Assembly (NCBI GenBank): GCA_023441055.1
Contig: JAEZQY010000048.1
Coordinates: 1-64,000, forward strand
Direction: 5' to 3'
Length of the DNA stretch: 64,000 nucleotides
Origin: Bacillota bacterium
GTDB lineage: Bacteria > Bacillota > Bacilli > Paenibacillales > UBA4045
In this document: positions 42,193-50,830 of the stretch, piece by piece
Position numbering within the stretch: position 1 is the first letter of the stretch
How the letters are laid out: the number at the start of each line of letters is the position of its first letter
Notes under the pieces: model-generated
What the model was told of the DNA's origin: nothing
The model's database searches: none
The model's input: only the letters and a program-made list of their open reading frames with translations
Position numbers and translations under genes: made by a program

Positions 42193-42861
42193 CTATCGAA
42201 TCCGCCTATGGAACACGTAAGGTCTAACGATACCCGTGATCAGGACTAGACTGGCACAGATGAATGGAATGATCCGATGCGTACGCGTTAGCAGCTCCAT
42301 CAACATCGGGCCTACCTCGCGGTCGCTCAATAGCATCTCACCCGCTGTAAGCCCCAGCAGCGCAGCTCCCATATAGATCAATACAGGGAAGCGGTCTAGC
42401 AGCCGTATGATCATCGCGCTGCCCCAGATAATAAGTGGGATACTAAGCCCTATGCCAATGAACATCATGAGCATCTGGCCGCGCGCGATCGCCGCGATCG
42501 CGAGCACATTGTCCAGACTCATCACCAGATCTGCCAATATGATCGTTCGTATCGCCTCGCCGAGCGATGAGGCCTCCCTCACCTGCTTCTCCCTACCGCT
42601 CTCCAAAATTAACTTAACCGCAATATAGAGCAGCAGCAATGCGCCGATCGCCTGGATGAATGGAATCGCGAGTACCTGAACGGCGATTACCGTCAACATT
42701 AACCGCAATGCGATCGCACCGAATGAACCCCACCAGATCGCCTGCTTCCGTCTCTCCGGCGATAGCTGCCGGCTTGCCATCGCGATAACCACGGCATTAT
42801 CTCCGCTCAAGACTAAATTGATCAGCATGATCTCTAAGAATAAAACCAGTAGTTCATTCAT
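42193..42861 (-). CDS. TerC-family membrane protein (YjbE type)
   Basis: A 222-residue integral membrane protein with seven predicted helices. The two TerC hallmark motifs with intramembrane Asp are present: LVLSGDNAVVIAMA (about 17-30) and ADLVMSLDNVLAIAA (about 108-122). TerC homologues export or insert metal (Mn2+) in Bacillus. No yybP-ykoY manganese riboswitch can be seen in the 63-bp gap upstream. GGGAGG precedes the ATG. Confidence 0.92.
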   Translation of the reverse strand: MNELLVLFLEIMLINLVLSGDNAVVIAMASRQLSPERRKQAIWWGSFGAIALRLMLTVIAVQVLAIPFIQAIGALLLLYIAVKLILESGREKQVREASSLGEAIRTIILADLVMSLDNVLAIAAIARGQMLMMFIGIGLSIPLIIWGSAMIIRLLDRFPVLIYMGAALLGLTAGEMLLSDREVGPMLMELLTRTHRIIPFICASLVLITGIVRPYVFHRRIR

Positions 42862-42924
42862 GGACTAGTCCCTCCCCGTAATCAGTATACGGTGGGATGA
42901 TCCATCTCATGACAAGCGGATGAA

Positions 42925-44127
42925 TTAGAATAAGGAATCCAGGTGACTGATCGGCTTACGGCCGCCGACCTCCACAATTTCCGTATGAGCAACAGCCTCT
43001 AGAATGAGCTCCTCCAGCCACGGAGCAGCTTCTTCAATCTTCTCAACTATCCGGATATTCGGGTTCGTGCTGGGCGACTTAGGCACGAACAAGGTGCAGC
43101 AATCCTCATAGGGTTGGATCGAGATGTCGAATGTGCGAATCTGCTGCGCGCGTCTTATAATCTCCGACTTGTCCATCATGATGAGCGGTCTAAGCACCGG
43201 AAGCTCAGCTGCCTGTCCGATTGCAGTAAGACTAGGAAGCGTCTGACTGGCTACCTGACCGAGACTCTCGCCGGTAATGATTGCTCCCGCCTCATTGGCT
43301 TGCGCGATTGCATTGGTAACGCGCATCATCGCTCGGCGAATCAAGGTAATGAGCAGACGGTCATCGCTATGCTGCTTCAGCTTCGTCTGAATCGCCGTGA
43401 ACGGTACCATATGGACCTTCATCCTCTGCGAATAGACAGCAAGCCGCTCAGCGAGCTCCAGTACCTTCTGCTGGGCACGCTCGCTCGTGAACGGGAAGCT
43501 GTGGAAGTGGACAGCCTCCAGCGCCATACCGCTCTTCATCGCCAGCCAGCCAGCAACAGGGCTGTCAATGCCCCCGGAGAGCAGCAGAAGGCCCTTCCCG
43601 TTCGTCCCGATCGGAAATCCACCAAGACCAGGGTTAACTTCACAATACACATAGGTGAACCTGTCGCGAATTTCCACGAACAGCTCCAGCTCGGGTTTAT
43701 GGACATCAACCTTAAGCCCTGGAAGCCGCTCTAGGACATAACCGCCTACATAACGCTGCATCTCGATCGTATCCATCGGAAACTGCTTATTGGGCCGTTT
43801 CACAGATACCTTGAAGCTGTCCGGCAACCGCTCCAAGCGCTTCATCAGCTGCAGCGCGGTCTCTCGAATCGTTTCTGGCTCAGATGCGCAGCTGTCCACT
43901 GGACTATGCGATGACAATCCGAACACATGATCCAGCCGTGAGGCAATCTGCTCGTACGGCTCATCGTTAAGCTCTATAAGGACCCTTCCGAATGAGATAT
44001 GGTAGCGCAGACTGGGATAATCCCTCAGCTTCACCTTCATATCCCGGATGACCGCGCGCTCGAAGTGCGGTCGATTGTTGCCCTTCAGGGTCAATTCCCC
44101 GAATCTAACCAGTATTAATGCGGCCAT
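42925..44127 (-). CDS. thiI: tRNA 4-thiouridine synthetase ThiI
   Basis: A 400-residue enzyme that adenylates and thiolates U8 of tRNA, and in some species supports thiamine synthesis. Domains: N-terminal ferredoxin-like (about 1-75), THUMP (about 60-165) and PP-loop ATPase (about 170-400; LLLLSGGIDSPVAGWLAMK). It has the Bacillus layout without a C-terminal rhodanese domain, so sulfur must come directly from the cysteine desulfurase encoded 7 bp upstream. The DCCTLFVPKSP motif near 345 holds conserved Cys residues. Cotranscribed with that gene. Confidence 0.96.
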   Translation of the reverse strand: MAALILVRFGELTLKGNNRPHFERAVIRDMKVKLRDYPSLRYHISFGRVLIELNDEPYEQIASRLDHVFGLSSHSPVDSCASEPETIRETALQLMKRLERLPDSFKVSVKRPNKQFPMDTIEMQRYVGGYVLERLPGLKVDVHKPELELFVEIRDRFTYVYCEVNPGLGGFPIGTNGKGLLLLSGGIDSPVAGWLAMKSGMALEAVHFHSFPFTSERAQQKVLELAERLAVYSQRMKVHMVPFTAIQTKLKQHSDDRLLITLIRRAMMRVTNAIAQANEAGAIITGESLGQVASQTLPSLTAIGQAAELPVLRPLIMMDKSEIIRRAQQIRTFDISIQPYEDCCTLFVPKSPSTNPNIRIVEKIEEAAPWLEELILEAVAHTEIVEVGGRKPISHLDSLF

Positions 44128-44134
44128 GCTTCTC

Positions 44135-45298
44135 TCACTCCATCCATTGCCATAATCGATCGGTCACACGCAGAATCGCGTCTGCCAATTGTTCGATCTC
44201 AGTAACAGTATGATCCCTGCACAGACTAACCCTTATTCCGCTTAGAGCCTCGTCTTCGCTCATCCCCATCGCTAGCAGCACCCGGCTAGGCTCCTTATCG
44301 CCGGATGAGCATGCGGATTGCGAGGATACGAGAAACCCTTCTTGTTCGAGTGCGTGGAGCAATACCTCTGCGCGCATACCAGGCACACGGAAGTGGATAA
44401 TATGCGGCGCCATCCCCGTCCCGTCCACAGGTCCAGTCAGCTTGATTCTGTTGGCCGTATCCCCTGCTACTAGACGCTCGCATAGTAGACTACGAAGCCC
44501 CTGCATATGAGCCGTGTGCTCGTTAAGCTGATCAGAGGCCATACGTATGGCCTTGGCCATACCGACGATCAGCGGCACATGCTCGGTCCCAGAGCGCAGC
44601 CCTTGCTGTTGTCCGCCGCCATACAGCAACGGCGCGATGCGCAAGCCGCCTCGGACAACCAATACGCCAGCGCCCTTAGGACCATGCAGCTTATGCGCGG
44701 ATACACTCATCAGGTCGATTCCCAACCGCCGCGGGTCTAGGTTAAGCTTACCTGCCGCCTGGACCGCGTCAACATGGAAGATGGTGCGCGGCCGATCGAT
44801 GAGCAGCTTACCCACCTGCTCGATTGGCTGCAAGCAGCCGGTCTCGTTATTCACAGCCATCAGACTAACAAGTATCGTATCGGCGCGGAGCTGCTGCGCA
44901 ACCGCGTCTGCTTGCACAGCGCCGTTCGCGTCGGCGTCCAGATAAGTCACCTCATAGCCGAGCTCCTCAAGCCGCTGGAAGCATGCATACACCGATGGAT
45001 GCTCGATACGCGATGTGATCACATGCTTACCGCGGCTAGCATATTCCTGCGCCGCCCCGAAGATCGCCAGATTATTGCTCTCTGTACCGCCTGAGGTGAA
45101 GACGATCTCCTCCGGGCGCACCTTCCAGCACGCAGCGATCACTGCGGCGGCTTGCCTCAGCAGCTTCTCTGCGGCAACTCCCGCACTGTGCAGCGAGGAC
45201 GGATTCCCGTAATAATCGCGCATCACTTCAGCGACTGCGCGAATGACCTCCTCATGAGGCGGCGTTGAGGCCGCATGATCAAAGTAGTGCATGGTCAT
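44135..45298 (-). CDS. Cysteine desulfurase (NifS/IscS-like, ThiI partner)
   Basis: A 387-residue PLP enzyme that removes sulfur from cysteine as a persulfide. It has the His/Asp start block YFDHAASTPPHEEV, PLP-Lys in MSVSAHKLHGPKG and the persulfide-forming Cys in SSQSACSSGDKEPS. The adjacent thiI makes it the counterpart of B. subtilis NifZ (YtbJ), devoted to tRNA s4U rather than Fe-S assembly; that role is inferred from context. The start is uncertain: ATG at 45298 (used) or 45292; seven upstream codons are open. Confidence 0.94.
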   Translation of the reverse strand: MTMHYFDHAASTPPHEEVIRAVAEVMRDYYGNPSSLHSAGVAAEKLLRQAAAVIAACWKVRPEEIVFTSGGTESNNLAIFGAAQEYASRGKHVITSRIEHPSVYACFQRLEELGYEVTYLDADANGAVQADAVAQQLRADTILVSLMAVNNETGCLQPIEQVGKLLIDRPRTIFHVDAVQAAGKLNLDPRRLGIDLMSVSAHKLHGPKGAGVLVVRGGLRIAPLLYGGGQQQGLRSGTEHVPLIVGMAKAIRMASDQLNEHTAHMQGLRSLLCERLVAGDTANRIKLTGPVDGTGMAPHIIHFRVPGMRAEVLLHALEQEGFLVSSQSACSSGDKEPSRVLLAMGMSEDEALSGIRVSLCRDHTVTEIEQLADAILRVTDRLWQWME

Positions 45299-45372
45299 AA
45301 CACGACCACCGCCTTCCATCAGCTTGCCAGCGTATGCCAGCCTTCCCTATTTTACATCGAAAAGTCGACAAT

Positions 45373-45403
45373 AGAAAGAAGCCAGCTTCATTCGCTGGCT
45401 TCT
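45373..45403 (-). terminator. Terminator of the DUF1540 gene
   Basis: A 10-bp stem AGAAGCCAGC/GCTGGCTTCT (45377-45386, 45394-45403) with a 7-nt loop; on the minus strand it is followed by TTCTATTG after the closing TCTT. Confidence 0.8.
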
Positions 45404-45440
45404 GTTCCCTGTATTCATCCCGCTTCAATACTAATTATAT

Positions 45441-45656
45441 TCATGCCTGCTTGCGTGCTCGGAATGTGTGACAGCAAGTGTTGGACGCGCGCTCGGCGCG
45501 ATCCTGATGCTCGTTCCGAACCATTTCTTCCGCGAACTCGGTGTCGAATGCCTTCTGCGCGTGTTCATCAATATCGATCATAATGGCATCCGCGCCGCAC
45601 AGATTATTCTTCTCCCAGTAATGGCAGTTGGAGACACTGCATTCCACCTTCGGCAT
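45441..45656 (-). CDS. DUF1540 Cys-rich small protein
   Basis: A 71-residue protein with the DUF1540 pattern VECSVSNCHYWEKNNLCGADAIMI and further Cys at the C-terminus (NTCCHTF). Spaced Cys residues suggest metal binding. The family is widespread in sporulating Firmicutes with unknown function. GGTGATGG precedes the ATG. It lies 64 bp after ypuI and has its own terminator. Confidence 0.85.
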   Translation of the reverse strand: MPKVECSVSNCHYWEKNNLCGADAIMIDIDEHAQKAFDTEFAEEMVRNEHQDRAERASNTCCHTFRARKQA

Positions 45657-45720
45657 ATCCCATCACCCCCCATTAGGAGGATGTCTTATCGGGGTTTCAT
45701 TTATACATGGCGAGCAGACG

Positions 45721-46221
45721 CTACAGGCGTTCCCCCTGCATTCTGCGTTGATTCACGTACTCTGTCTCATAATAGGCCAATTCTTCCCTTAGCTGCTCAT
45801 AAATTTCCGAGCAAGCCATGACGATGTCCCGCGCAGCGCGGCCTGGCTTCTTACGGAAGCGGATCGCGTCCTGCCCTGTATAGGCGTAGCGCCCTTCCTC
45901 CGAGTAACATTCATTCTTGGGGTAATAGAAGCGGTTCACACATTGATGATACGTATCGTACAACACCCGTTCGGCTTGGTCCACATGGAAGCTTGGCCTC
46001 CGAAGCTGTGTGCCCAGCTTCTCATAGTACACTTCGGAGAACACCAGCAGCTGGCGCAGATCGCTCAGATAGCCGGAATAGAACTCCGCCATCTCCTCCT
46101 CATGCTCCGCGAGAAGGGCTTCCAGCGTCGTACTGTTCAGAAACTGCTCCAATTGCGCAATCGCCTCGGTTAATCGCCCCTTCGTTAATTCGCATAATGC
46201 TTTCACTTGATCCGGGTACAT
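45721..46221 (-). CDS. ypuI: YpuI-family protein (DUF3907)
   Basis: A 166-residue, mostly helical soluble protein. Its length, a conserved RPSFHVDQAERVLYDTYHQCVNRFYYPKNECYSEEGRYAYTG-type centre and its Tyr-rich ending fit DUF3907 (B. subtilis YpuI). Function unknown. The ATG at 46221 has GGAGG 7 nt upstream; 16 earlier codons are open but unsupported. Divergent from the subtilase gene. Confidence 0.8.
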   Translation of the reverse strand: MYPDQVKALCELTKGRLTEAIAQLEQFLNSTTLEALLAEHEEEMAEFYSGYLSDLRQLLVFSEVYYEKLGTQLRRPSFHVDQAERVLYDTYHQCVNRFYYPKNECYSEEGRYAYTGQDAIRFRKKPGRAARDIVMACSEIYEQLREELAYYETEYVNQRRMQGERL

Positions 46222-46377
46222 GTCATTCCCTCCTGCATAAGTGGAACTAGTTCCCTCACATCCTAACATAATTATCGCCCAAAATATAGACCTCGTCCAA
46301 GCGCGCAGCTATCGTATATTTCCGGTATAAACTCCTTATGCTAACGCTATATCGAATGCTGGAATGGAGGCTGTACA

Positions 46378-48339
46378 ATGATGAGACGAACATCTTCCTG
46401 GATTGTGACAGGCGTGCTGGCCGCCGGCTTAGGCTTGATTCTGTTCACTGCGCTGGACGATGACGCGCAAGCGCCGGATGACGCAGCGCCCGAGATCGTA
46501 AGTCCGCGCTTCGAAGCCAAGCAGAAGCAAGCCCTCGTGGATCAGGACACTGCGCTGACCAGTGAGCTGTGCAGGAGGCAGTGCATCGGCGATCTGACCA
46601 CGCTACTGCGCCAGCTGGAGAATAATGAGCGTCCGGAGGTTGCTCGCGAGCGGCTTGCGCAGCTGCGCCAGGAGCATCCGCATATGATTCACTTGATCTG
46701 GGAGGCTGGTGAGGCTAGGGGCAGCCAGCAGCTTGAGATCGGTAAGCTGGACGAATCGCAGCGCGCGGCGCTGAAGCAGCAGCTGCGCGAGGCAGAGCAA
46801 ATTCGAGCTTCTGAGCAGTCGATTGCCGGTGCGGATAAGGGCATGGCCAGTCCGACTATAACCATTGACGGTGAGCACTATCTCGTCCTAACCGTGCCTA
46901 ATCCACGCGGAGGCGGAATCACCAGCGTAGTGAAGCAGTCTATTCTCAGTGATGTCAGGCAGCATCAGAGGAATAATCTTAGACTGGTTCCTTATCCACC
47001 GGAAGGCAATTATCAGATTGAATCGGTCGATTCGGACACCAAGCAGGATATTCATGTCGACTCTGGCGAGGAGAATGGCGGGGCCAGTCATTACCATAAG
47101 CAGCAGGTTGTTGTGAAATTCAAGGCGTCGCCATCCGAGGAGACATGGCGTACGTTGAAGCAAGAGCTGCAAGCAAGCTCAGTCCGCCAAGTTGGCCATA
47201 CGTATTTGCTTGAGTCCCGGCAGATGACTGCCGAGCAGATGCTGGAATACCTCGAGCGCCGAACAGATGTGGAGTACGCTGAGCCTCATTATGTGTATAT
47301 GACCAACGGCAGCACAAGTGTACGATCAGATCTTACAAGTGAAGAGCTTCCTAATGATTATCTATTCGATGCGTATCAATGGAATCTGCCCATGATCCAA
47401 ACCCTTAGTGGTTGGACAATTTCCAAGGGGAGCGGCGAAGTGATCATCGGCGTGCTCGATACCGGTGTAGACCTATCACACCCGGATTTAACCGGACGAC
47501 TGGTAGAGGGTGCCAACCTGGTTACGCCTGGATTTGAACCGCTGGATGATGTCGGTCACGGCACCCATGTTGCAGGTGTAATCTCCGCCTCCGTGAATAA
47601 CGGTGAAGGGATCGCGGGCATGACCTGGTACGACAAGGTGATGCCGGTCAAGGTGCTCGGTGCCGATGGCGCGGGCACGACCTATTCCGTAGCCGAAGGC
47701 CTGATATGGGCGGCTGATCATGGCGCGAAGGTCATTAATATGAGCCTGGGCAATTATGCGGATGCACAGTTCCTGCATGATGCAATCCGGTACGCGTATG
47801 AACGGGATGTCGTGCTCATCGCGGCTACAGGTAATGATAATACAAGCGATCCTGGATACCCGGCCGCTTACCCGGAGGTGCTTGCCGTCTCTGCCGTAGA
47901 TGATCAGCGGAACCGCGCGCCATTCTCCAATTATGGAGACTATGTAGATGTCGTTGCGCCTGGAGTCAGCATTGCGAGCACCTATCCCCATAACCAGTAT
48001 GCGGCATTGTCGGGAACTTCCATGGCCAGTCCGCATGCGGCGGCGCTTGCAGCGCTGATCCGCGCGGTCAATCCGGCGTTGCGGAACGATGAGGTGATGG
48101 ATATGATGCGCAGCACAGCAATCGATCTAGGCGCCCCTGGACGCGATCCCTTGTACGGCTATGGACAGATCGACGTCCATGCGGCACTTGCTGCCGCGTC
48201 TGGCGCGAACGCGAACAGTGTGACCGAAGCTCAGCCAACAGAAATCAACAATCAGATCGATCACACGCTGCTCAGACAGCTGTCAGATTGGTTCAGACGC
48301 GAGCTCGAGCGAGTCCGCGCATCGCGGCTGTCCAGCTAG
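46378..48339 (+). CDS. Membrane-anchored subtilisin-like serine protease (S8)
   Basis: A 653-residue protease. One N-terminal helix (about 9-25) anchors or exports it. Residues 30-230 are a Glu/Gln-rich helical region with a CxxxC pair (LCRRQC) that I do not recognise. Residues 240-310 look like an inhibitor I9 propeptide (QVVVKFKASPS ending VEYAEPHYVY). The catalytic domain (about 325-610) has Asp361 (VLDTGVDLSHPDL), His394 (GHGTHVAGV) and Ser548 (SGTSMASPHAA), with oxyanion Asn in ATGNDN. A charged tail follows. GGAGG is 7 nt before the ATG. It is alone, between ypuI and rnpB. Confidence 0.92.
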   Translation: MMRRTSSWIVTGVLAAGLGLILFTALDDDAQAPDDAAPEIVSPRFEAKQKQALVDQDTALTSELCRRQCIGDLTTLLRQLENNERPEVARERLAQLRQEHPHMIHLIWEAGEARGSQQLEIGKLDESQRAALKQQLREAEQIRASEQSIAGADKGMASPTITIDGEHYLVLTVPNPRGGGITSVVKQSILSDVRQHQRNNLRLVPYPPEGNYQIESVDSDTKQDIHVDSGEENGGASHYHKQQVVVKFKASPSEETWRTLKQELQASSVRQVGHTYLLESRQMTAEQMLEYLERRTDVEYAEPHYVYMTNGSTSVRSDLTSEELPNDYLFDAYQWNLPMIQTLSGWTISKGSGEVIIGVLDTGVDLSHPDLTGRLVEGANLVTPGFEPLDDVGHGTHVAGVISASVNNGEGIAGMTWYDKVMPVKVLGADGAGTTYSVAEGLIWAADHGAKVINMSLGNYADAQFLHDAIRYAYERDVVLIAATGNDNTSDPGYPAAYPEVLAVSAVDDQRNRAPFSNYGDYVDVVAPGVSIASTYPHNQYAALSGTSMASPHAAALAALIRAVNPALRNDEVMDMMRSTAIDLGAPGRDPLYGYGQIDVHAALAAASGANANSVTEAQPTEINNQIDHTLLRQLSDWFRRELERVRASRLSS

Positions 48340-48361
48340 GGGAGTGCGTCGGTCATGAATA

Positions 48362-48397
48362 GTCAAAGCGGCCCATCCTCTAATCAGGATGGGCCGC
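48362..48397 (-). terminator. Hairpin between the subtilase gene and rnpB
   Basis: A 12-bp perfect stem (48368-48379 with 48386-48397) and 6-nt loop. On the minus strand TTTGACT follows, suggesting the end of the RNase P RNA transcript. It may also stop the convergent subtilase transcript, although no plus-strand T-run follows. Confidence 0.7.
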
Positions 48398-48457
48398 CAG
48401 CGTGTCGACATACAATGCGCCACGTTAATACGATTCAGCTATAAATTTAATGTTCTA

Positions 48458-48882
48458 GGAAAGTCTGTCTGTAAGCCGGGTTCTGTTCTCTCAAGCGGTA
48501 ATCGCGGATACGGATATCCTCCCGCGGGCGAGAGCGACAATCATCTATCTAGGCTGTACATTACTGCACAGCTCCAGCGACCAACCCGAACGCGCCTCGG
48601 GCTAAGGCTGTGCATTGAAGCACTACGTTCCTCTAGGTCTTGCTCCAGATGGGGTTTACCAGGACATAAGTCACCATATATCCTCGTGGTCTCTTACACC
48701 ACGGTTCCACCCTTGCCTGATCCATCGATTAAGATGGCCATCGGCGGTCCATTTCTGTGGCACTATCCTTCAACTCGCGCTGACTGGACGTTATCCAGCA
48801 TCATGCCCTGTGGAGCCCGGACTTTCCTCTCGCTCCCAAGCGCGATGCGCTCAGTCGCCAGCGATTGTCCAACAAACTTTCC
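48458..48882 (-). ncRNA. rnpB: RNase P RNA (class A-like)
   Basis: The catalytic RNA of ribonuclease P, which removes 5' leaders from pre-tRNA. On the minus strand it shows the conserved core GAGGAAAGTCCGGGCTCC, GTGCCACAGAAATGGACCG, TGGTAAACCCCATCTGGAGC, TAGATAGATGATTG and the 3' ACCCGGCTTACAGAC. The ends are set by an 11-bp P1 helix (GGAAAGTTTGT at 48872-48882 with ACAGACTTTCC at 48458-48468), giving about 425 nt. The CCGGGCTCC core and TAAACCCCATC...GGAGCAAG segments are of the ancestral A type, not the B type of B. subtilis. It fills most of the gene-free stretch 48340-48943. Confidence 0.95.
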
Positions 48883-48894
48883 TGTAACATATGA

Positions 48895-48923
48895 AGTATA
48901 TCAGACACCCGACGCTCGCTCAA
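48895..48923 (-). promoter_or_regulatory. Promoter of rnpB
   Basis: TTGAGC (48918-48923), 17-bp spacer, TATACT (48895-48900) on the minus strand. Transcription would begin about 5-7 nt upstream of the P1 helix. The -35 lies about 20 bp past the yqfO stop. Confidence 0.7.
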
Positions 48924-48943
48924 GCCTCAAAAATTGTAACGGC

Positions 48944-50059
48944 TCAGACAAACCAGAACGGCTCCGTATTCACTTCAGAAGCCATCACGATCGTCTTATA
49001 GCCGCCATCACGCAGCTTCTCACCCAGCACGTCAGCGACAACTGGCTTCAACAGCTTCTCGATATTATGACCGGCATCGATGATGCACATCCCGGAGGCG
49101 AGCGCATCATGCGCGGTATGATAATCAATATCCCCGGTGATCAGCACATCCGCACCCGCATAGCTTGCTGCATGCACATAATCCCTGCCCGACCCGCCGA
49201 GCACGGCAATCTTGCGCATCGTACGAGCGCGGTCGCCAACGACACGCACAGTCGGCACTTGATAAGCCAGCTTCACCTTCTCAGCGAGTTCCCCTAGCGT
49301 GATTGAAGCATCCAATCTGCCAACCCGGCCCAGGCCGAATGCTCGCCCCTTAAGGTCCATGGGATACAGGTCATAAGCGACTTCCTCATATGGATGAGCC
49401 TTCAGCATAGCCTGAATCACCTTGCGCTGAACACTCTCCGGCACGATTGTCTCCAATCTGATCTCCTGGGCGCGTTCAAGCTTGCCCCGTTCTCCCGTGA
49501 ATGGCGTTGTGCCATCGCCAGGCAGGAATGTACCAATCCCCTGCACATTGAAGCTGCAATGACTGTAATCGCCAATTGCGCCCGCGCCAGCCGCGAATAC
49601 GGCCTGCAGCACTTGCTCATGATGCTCGGCAGGGACATACACAGCCAGCTTATGCAGCTTCTCCGTGTGAATATCCTGAATCGCGCTGGTTTCCTTCAAG
49701 CCAATCGCATCTGCCAGCACATCATTCACACCACCGCCAGCCACATCCAGATTGGTATGCGCGATATATACAGCAATATCATGCTTGATCAGACGCTCAT
49801 ACAATCTGCCAGCTGGAAGATCTGTGCGCAGATGCTTAATCGGACGATACATCACGGCATGATGGGCAATAATCAGCTCCGCCCCTCGATCTATAGCCTC
49901 TTGCACGACCTCATCCGTTACATCGAGCGCGATCAGCACATGGCTAATCTTCTTGTTCAGTGTCCCGACCTGCAGGCCGATCGGATCGTTGGGCATGGCG
50001 ATATGCTTCGGCGCATATTGCTCCATACAGCTGATTATCGTCTGTCCATTCGCATACAT
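48944..50059 (-). CDS. yqfO: Nif3-like dinuclear metal protein (YqfO)
   Basis: A 371-residue protein of the Nif3/GTP cyclohydrolase 1 type 2 family. The metal-binding residues appear in ELIIAHHAVMYRP, VYIAHTNLDVAGGGVND and IDAGHNIE. A CutA/PII-like insert (about 130-235, KLAVYVPAEHHEQVLQAV) gives the long Bacillus form. Biochemical role is unsettled. AAGGAGG precedes the ATG, which lies inside the last 25 bp of trmK. Its stop lies 21 bp before the rnpB -35. Confidence 0.93.
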   Translation of the reverse strand: MYANGQTIISCMEQYAPKHIAMPNDPIGLQVGTLNKKISHVLIALDVTDEVVQEAIDRGAELIIAHHAVMYRPIKHLRTDLPAGRLYERLIKHDIAVYIAHTNLDVAGGGVNDVLADAIGLKETSAIQDIHTEKLHKLAVYVPAEHHEQVLQAVFAAGAGAIGDYSHCSFNVQGIGTFLPGDGTTPFTGERGKLERAQEIRLETIVPESVQRKVIQAMLKAHPYEEVAYDLYPMDLKGRAFGLGRVGRLDASITLGELAEKVKLAYQVPTVRVVGDRARTMRKIAVLGGSGRDYVHAASYAGADVLITGDIDYHTAHDALASGMCIIDAGHNIEKLLKPVVADVLGEKLRDGGYKTIVMASEVNTEPFWFV

Positions 50060-50814
50060 TGCAAGACCTCCTTGGTGCGCTCTGTCTCTGTCAGCATGAT
50101 GGCGCGTTTACGGGCGGCATCCTCCGAAGCCGACATCGCCATCTGGTTCATAATATATTCACGCTTACGAATCTCATCTAGCCACTTAGCTTCCAACTCT
50201 TGTGTTGGATGACGAAGCAGATACGGTCCCATCTGGAGCAGCAGCTCCCGATCGATGCGACAATCATTACGCTCGAATGGTTCATATAGCGCCTCATTCT
50301 CCCGTTGCTGATCCGCATTCGTAATCGGCGTTGCCGTCAGGATCTCATAGAATCGCTCATCCTCCTCCACAATCTGCTCATCCATCAACAGCCAGTTATG
50401 CCGGAGCAGCCACTTTCTTACCGCGGCCTCGCCGACATTCGGCTGTAGGATCAAGCGCTCAACCCCCGCCAGTCTCTGAGCTCCGCGGTCAAGAATGGAC
50501 TGAATGGTACATCCACCCATACCGCAGATGGTAATGACGCTAACCTCGCCAGGCGCAATGACATCAAGCCCATTACCCAATCTAGCTGCAATCGAATCAC
50601 TTAGCCCCGCAGCCTCGATCTGCCGCTTAGCGGCGTCCAGAGGGCCAGCCGCTACTTCTCCCGCCACCGCCGATATGGCCAGCCCCTGTTGCACCGCATA
50701 TACGGGCAGCAGGGCATGATCAGATCCGATATCCGACAGTCGACTCCCTTGCGGAATACGCTGCGCGACGGTCTGCAGCCGGCGAGAGAGCTTTACAGGA
50801 TCTATCGTATCCAT
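50035..50814 (-). CDS. trmK: tRNA (adenine(22)-N1)-methyltransferase TrmK
   Basis: A 259-residue SAM-dependent methyltransferase that makes m1A22 in tRNA (B. subtilis YqfN). N-terminal Rossmann fold: LSDIGSDHALLPVYAVQ (motif I) and VITICGMGGCTIQSIL, then a hydrophobic LILQPNVGEAAVRKWLL and a C-terminal coiled coil. The ATG at 50814 is used because the longer frame overlaps the stop of the upstream membrane-protein gene; the ribosome binding site (AAGGGG, 12 nt) is mediocre. It overlaps yqfO by 25 bp, as expected for this pair. Confidence 0.93.
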   Translation of the reverse strand: MDTIDPVKLSRRLQTVAQRIPQGSRLSDIGSDHALLPVYAVQQGLAISAVAGEVAAGPLDAAKRQIEAAGLSDSIAARLGNGLDVIAPGEVSVITICGMGGCTIQSILDRGAQRLAGVERLILQPNVGEAAVRKWLLRHNWLLMDEQIVEEDERFYEILTATPITNADQQRENEALYEPFERNDCRIDRELLLQMGPYLLRHPTQELEAKWLDEIRKREYIMNQMAMSASEDAARKRAIMLTETERTKEVLQCMRMDRR

Positions 50815-50830
50815 CGTTATTCCATTCCCC

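Noticed and set aside
42862..42924. Manganese (yybP-ykoY) riboswitch expected before a TerC-family gene
   Set aside because: The gap is only 63 bp and lacks the conserved riboswitch core.
48865..48945. yqfO 3' end overlapping the RNase P RNA
   Set aside because: The P1 helix sets the RNA 5' end at 48882, and the promoter fits between it and the yqfO stop, so there is no overlap.
48389..49297. 302-codon plus-strand open frame
   Set aside because: It lies across the RNase P RNA and the end of yqfO on the opposite strand; the translation has no domain-like features.
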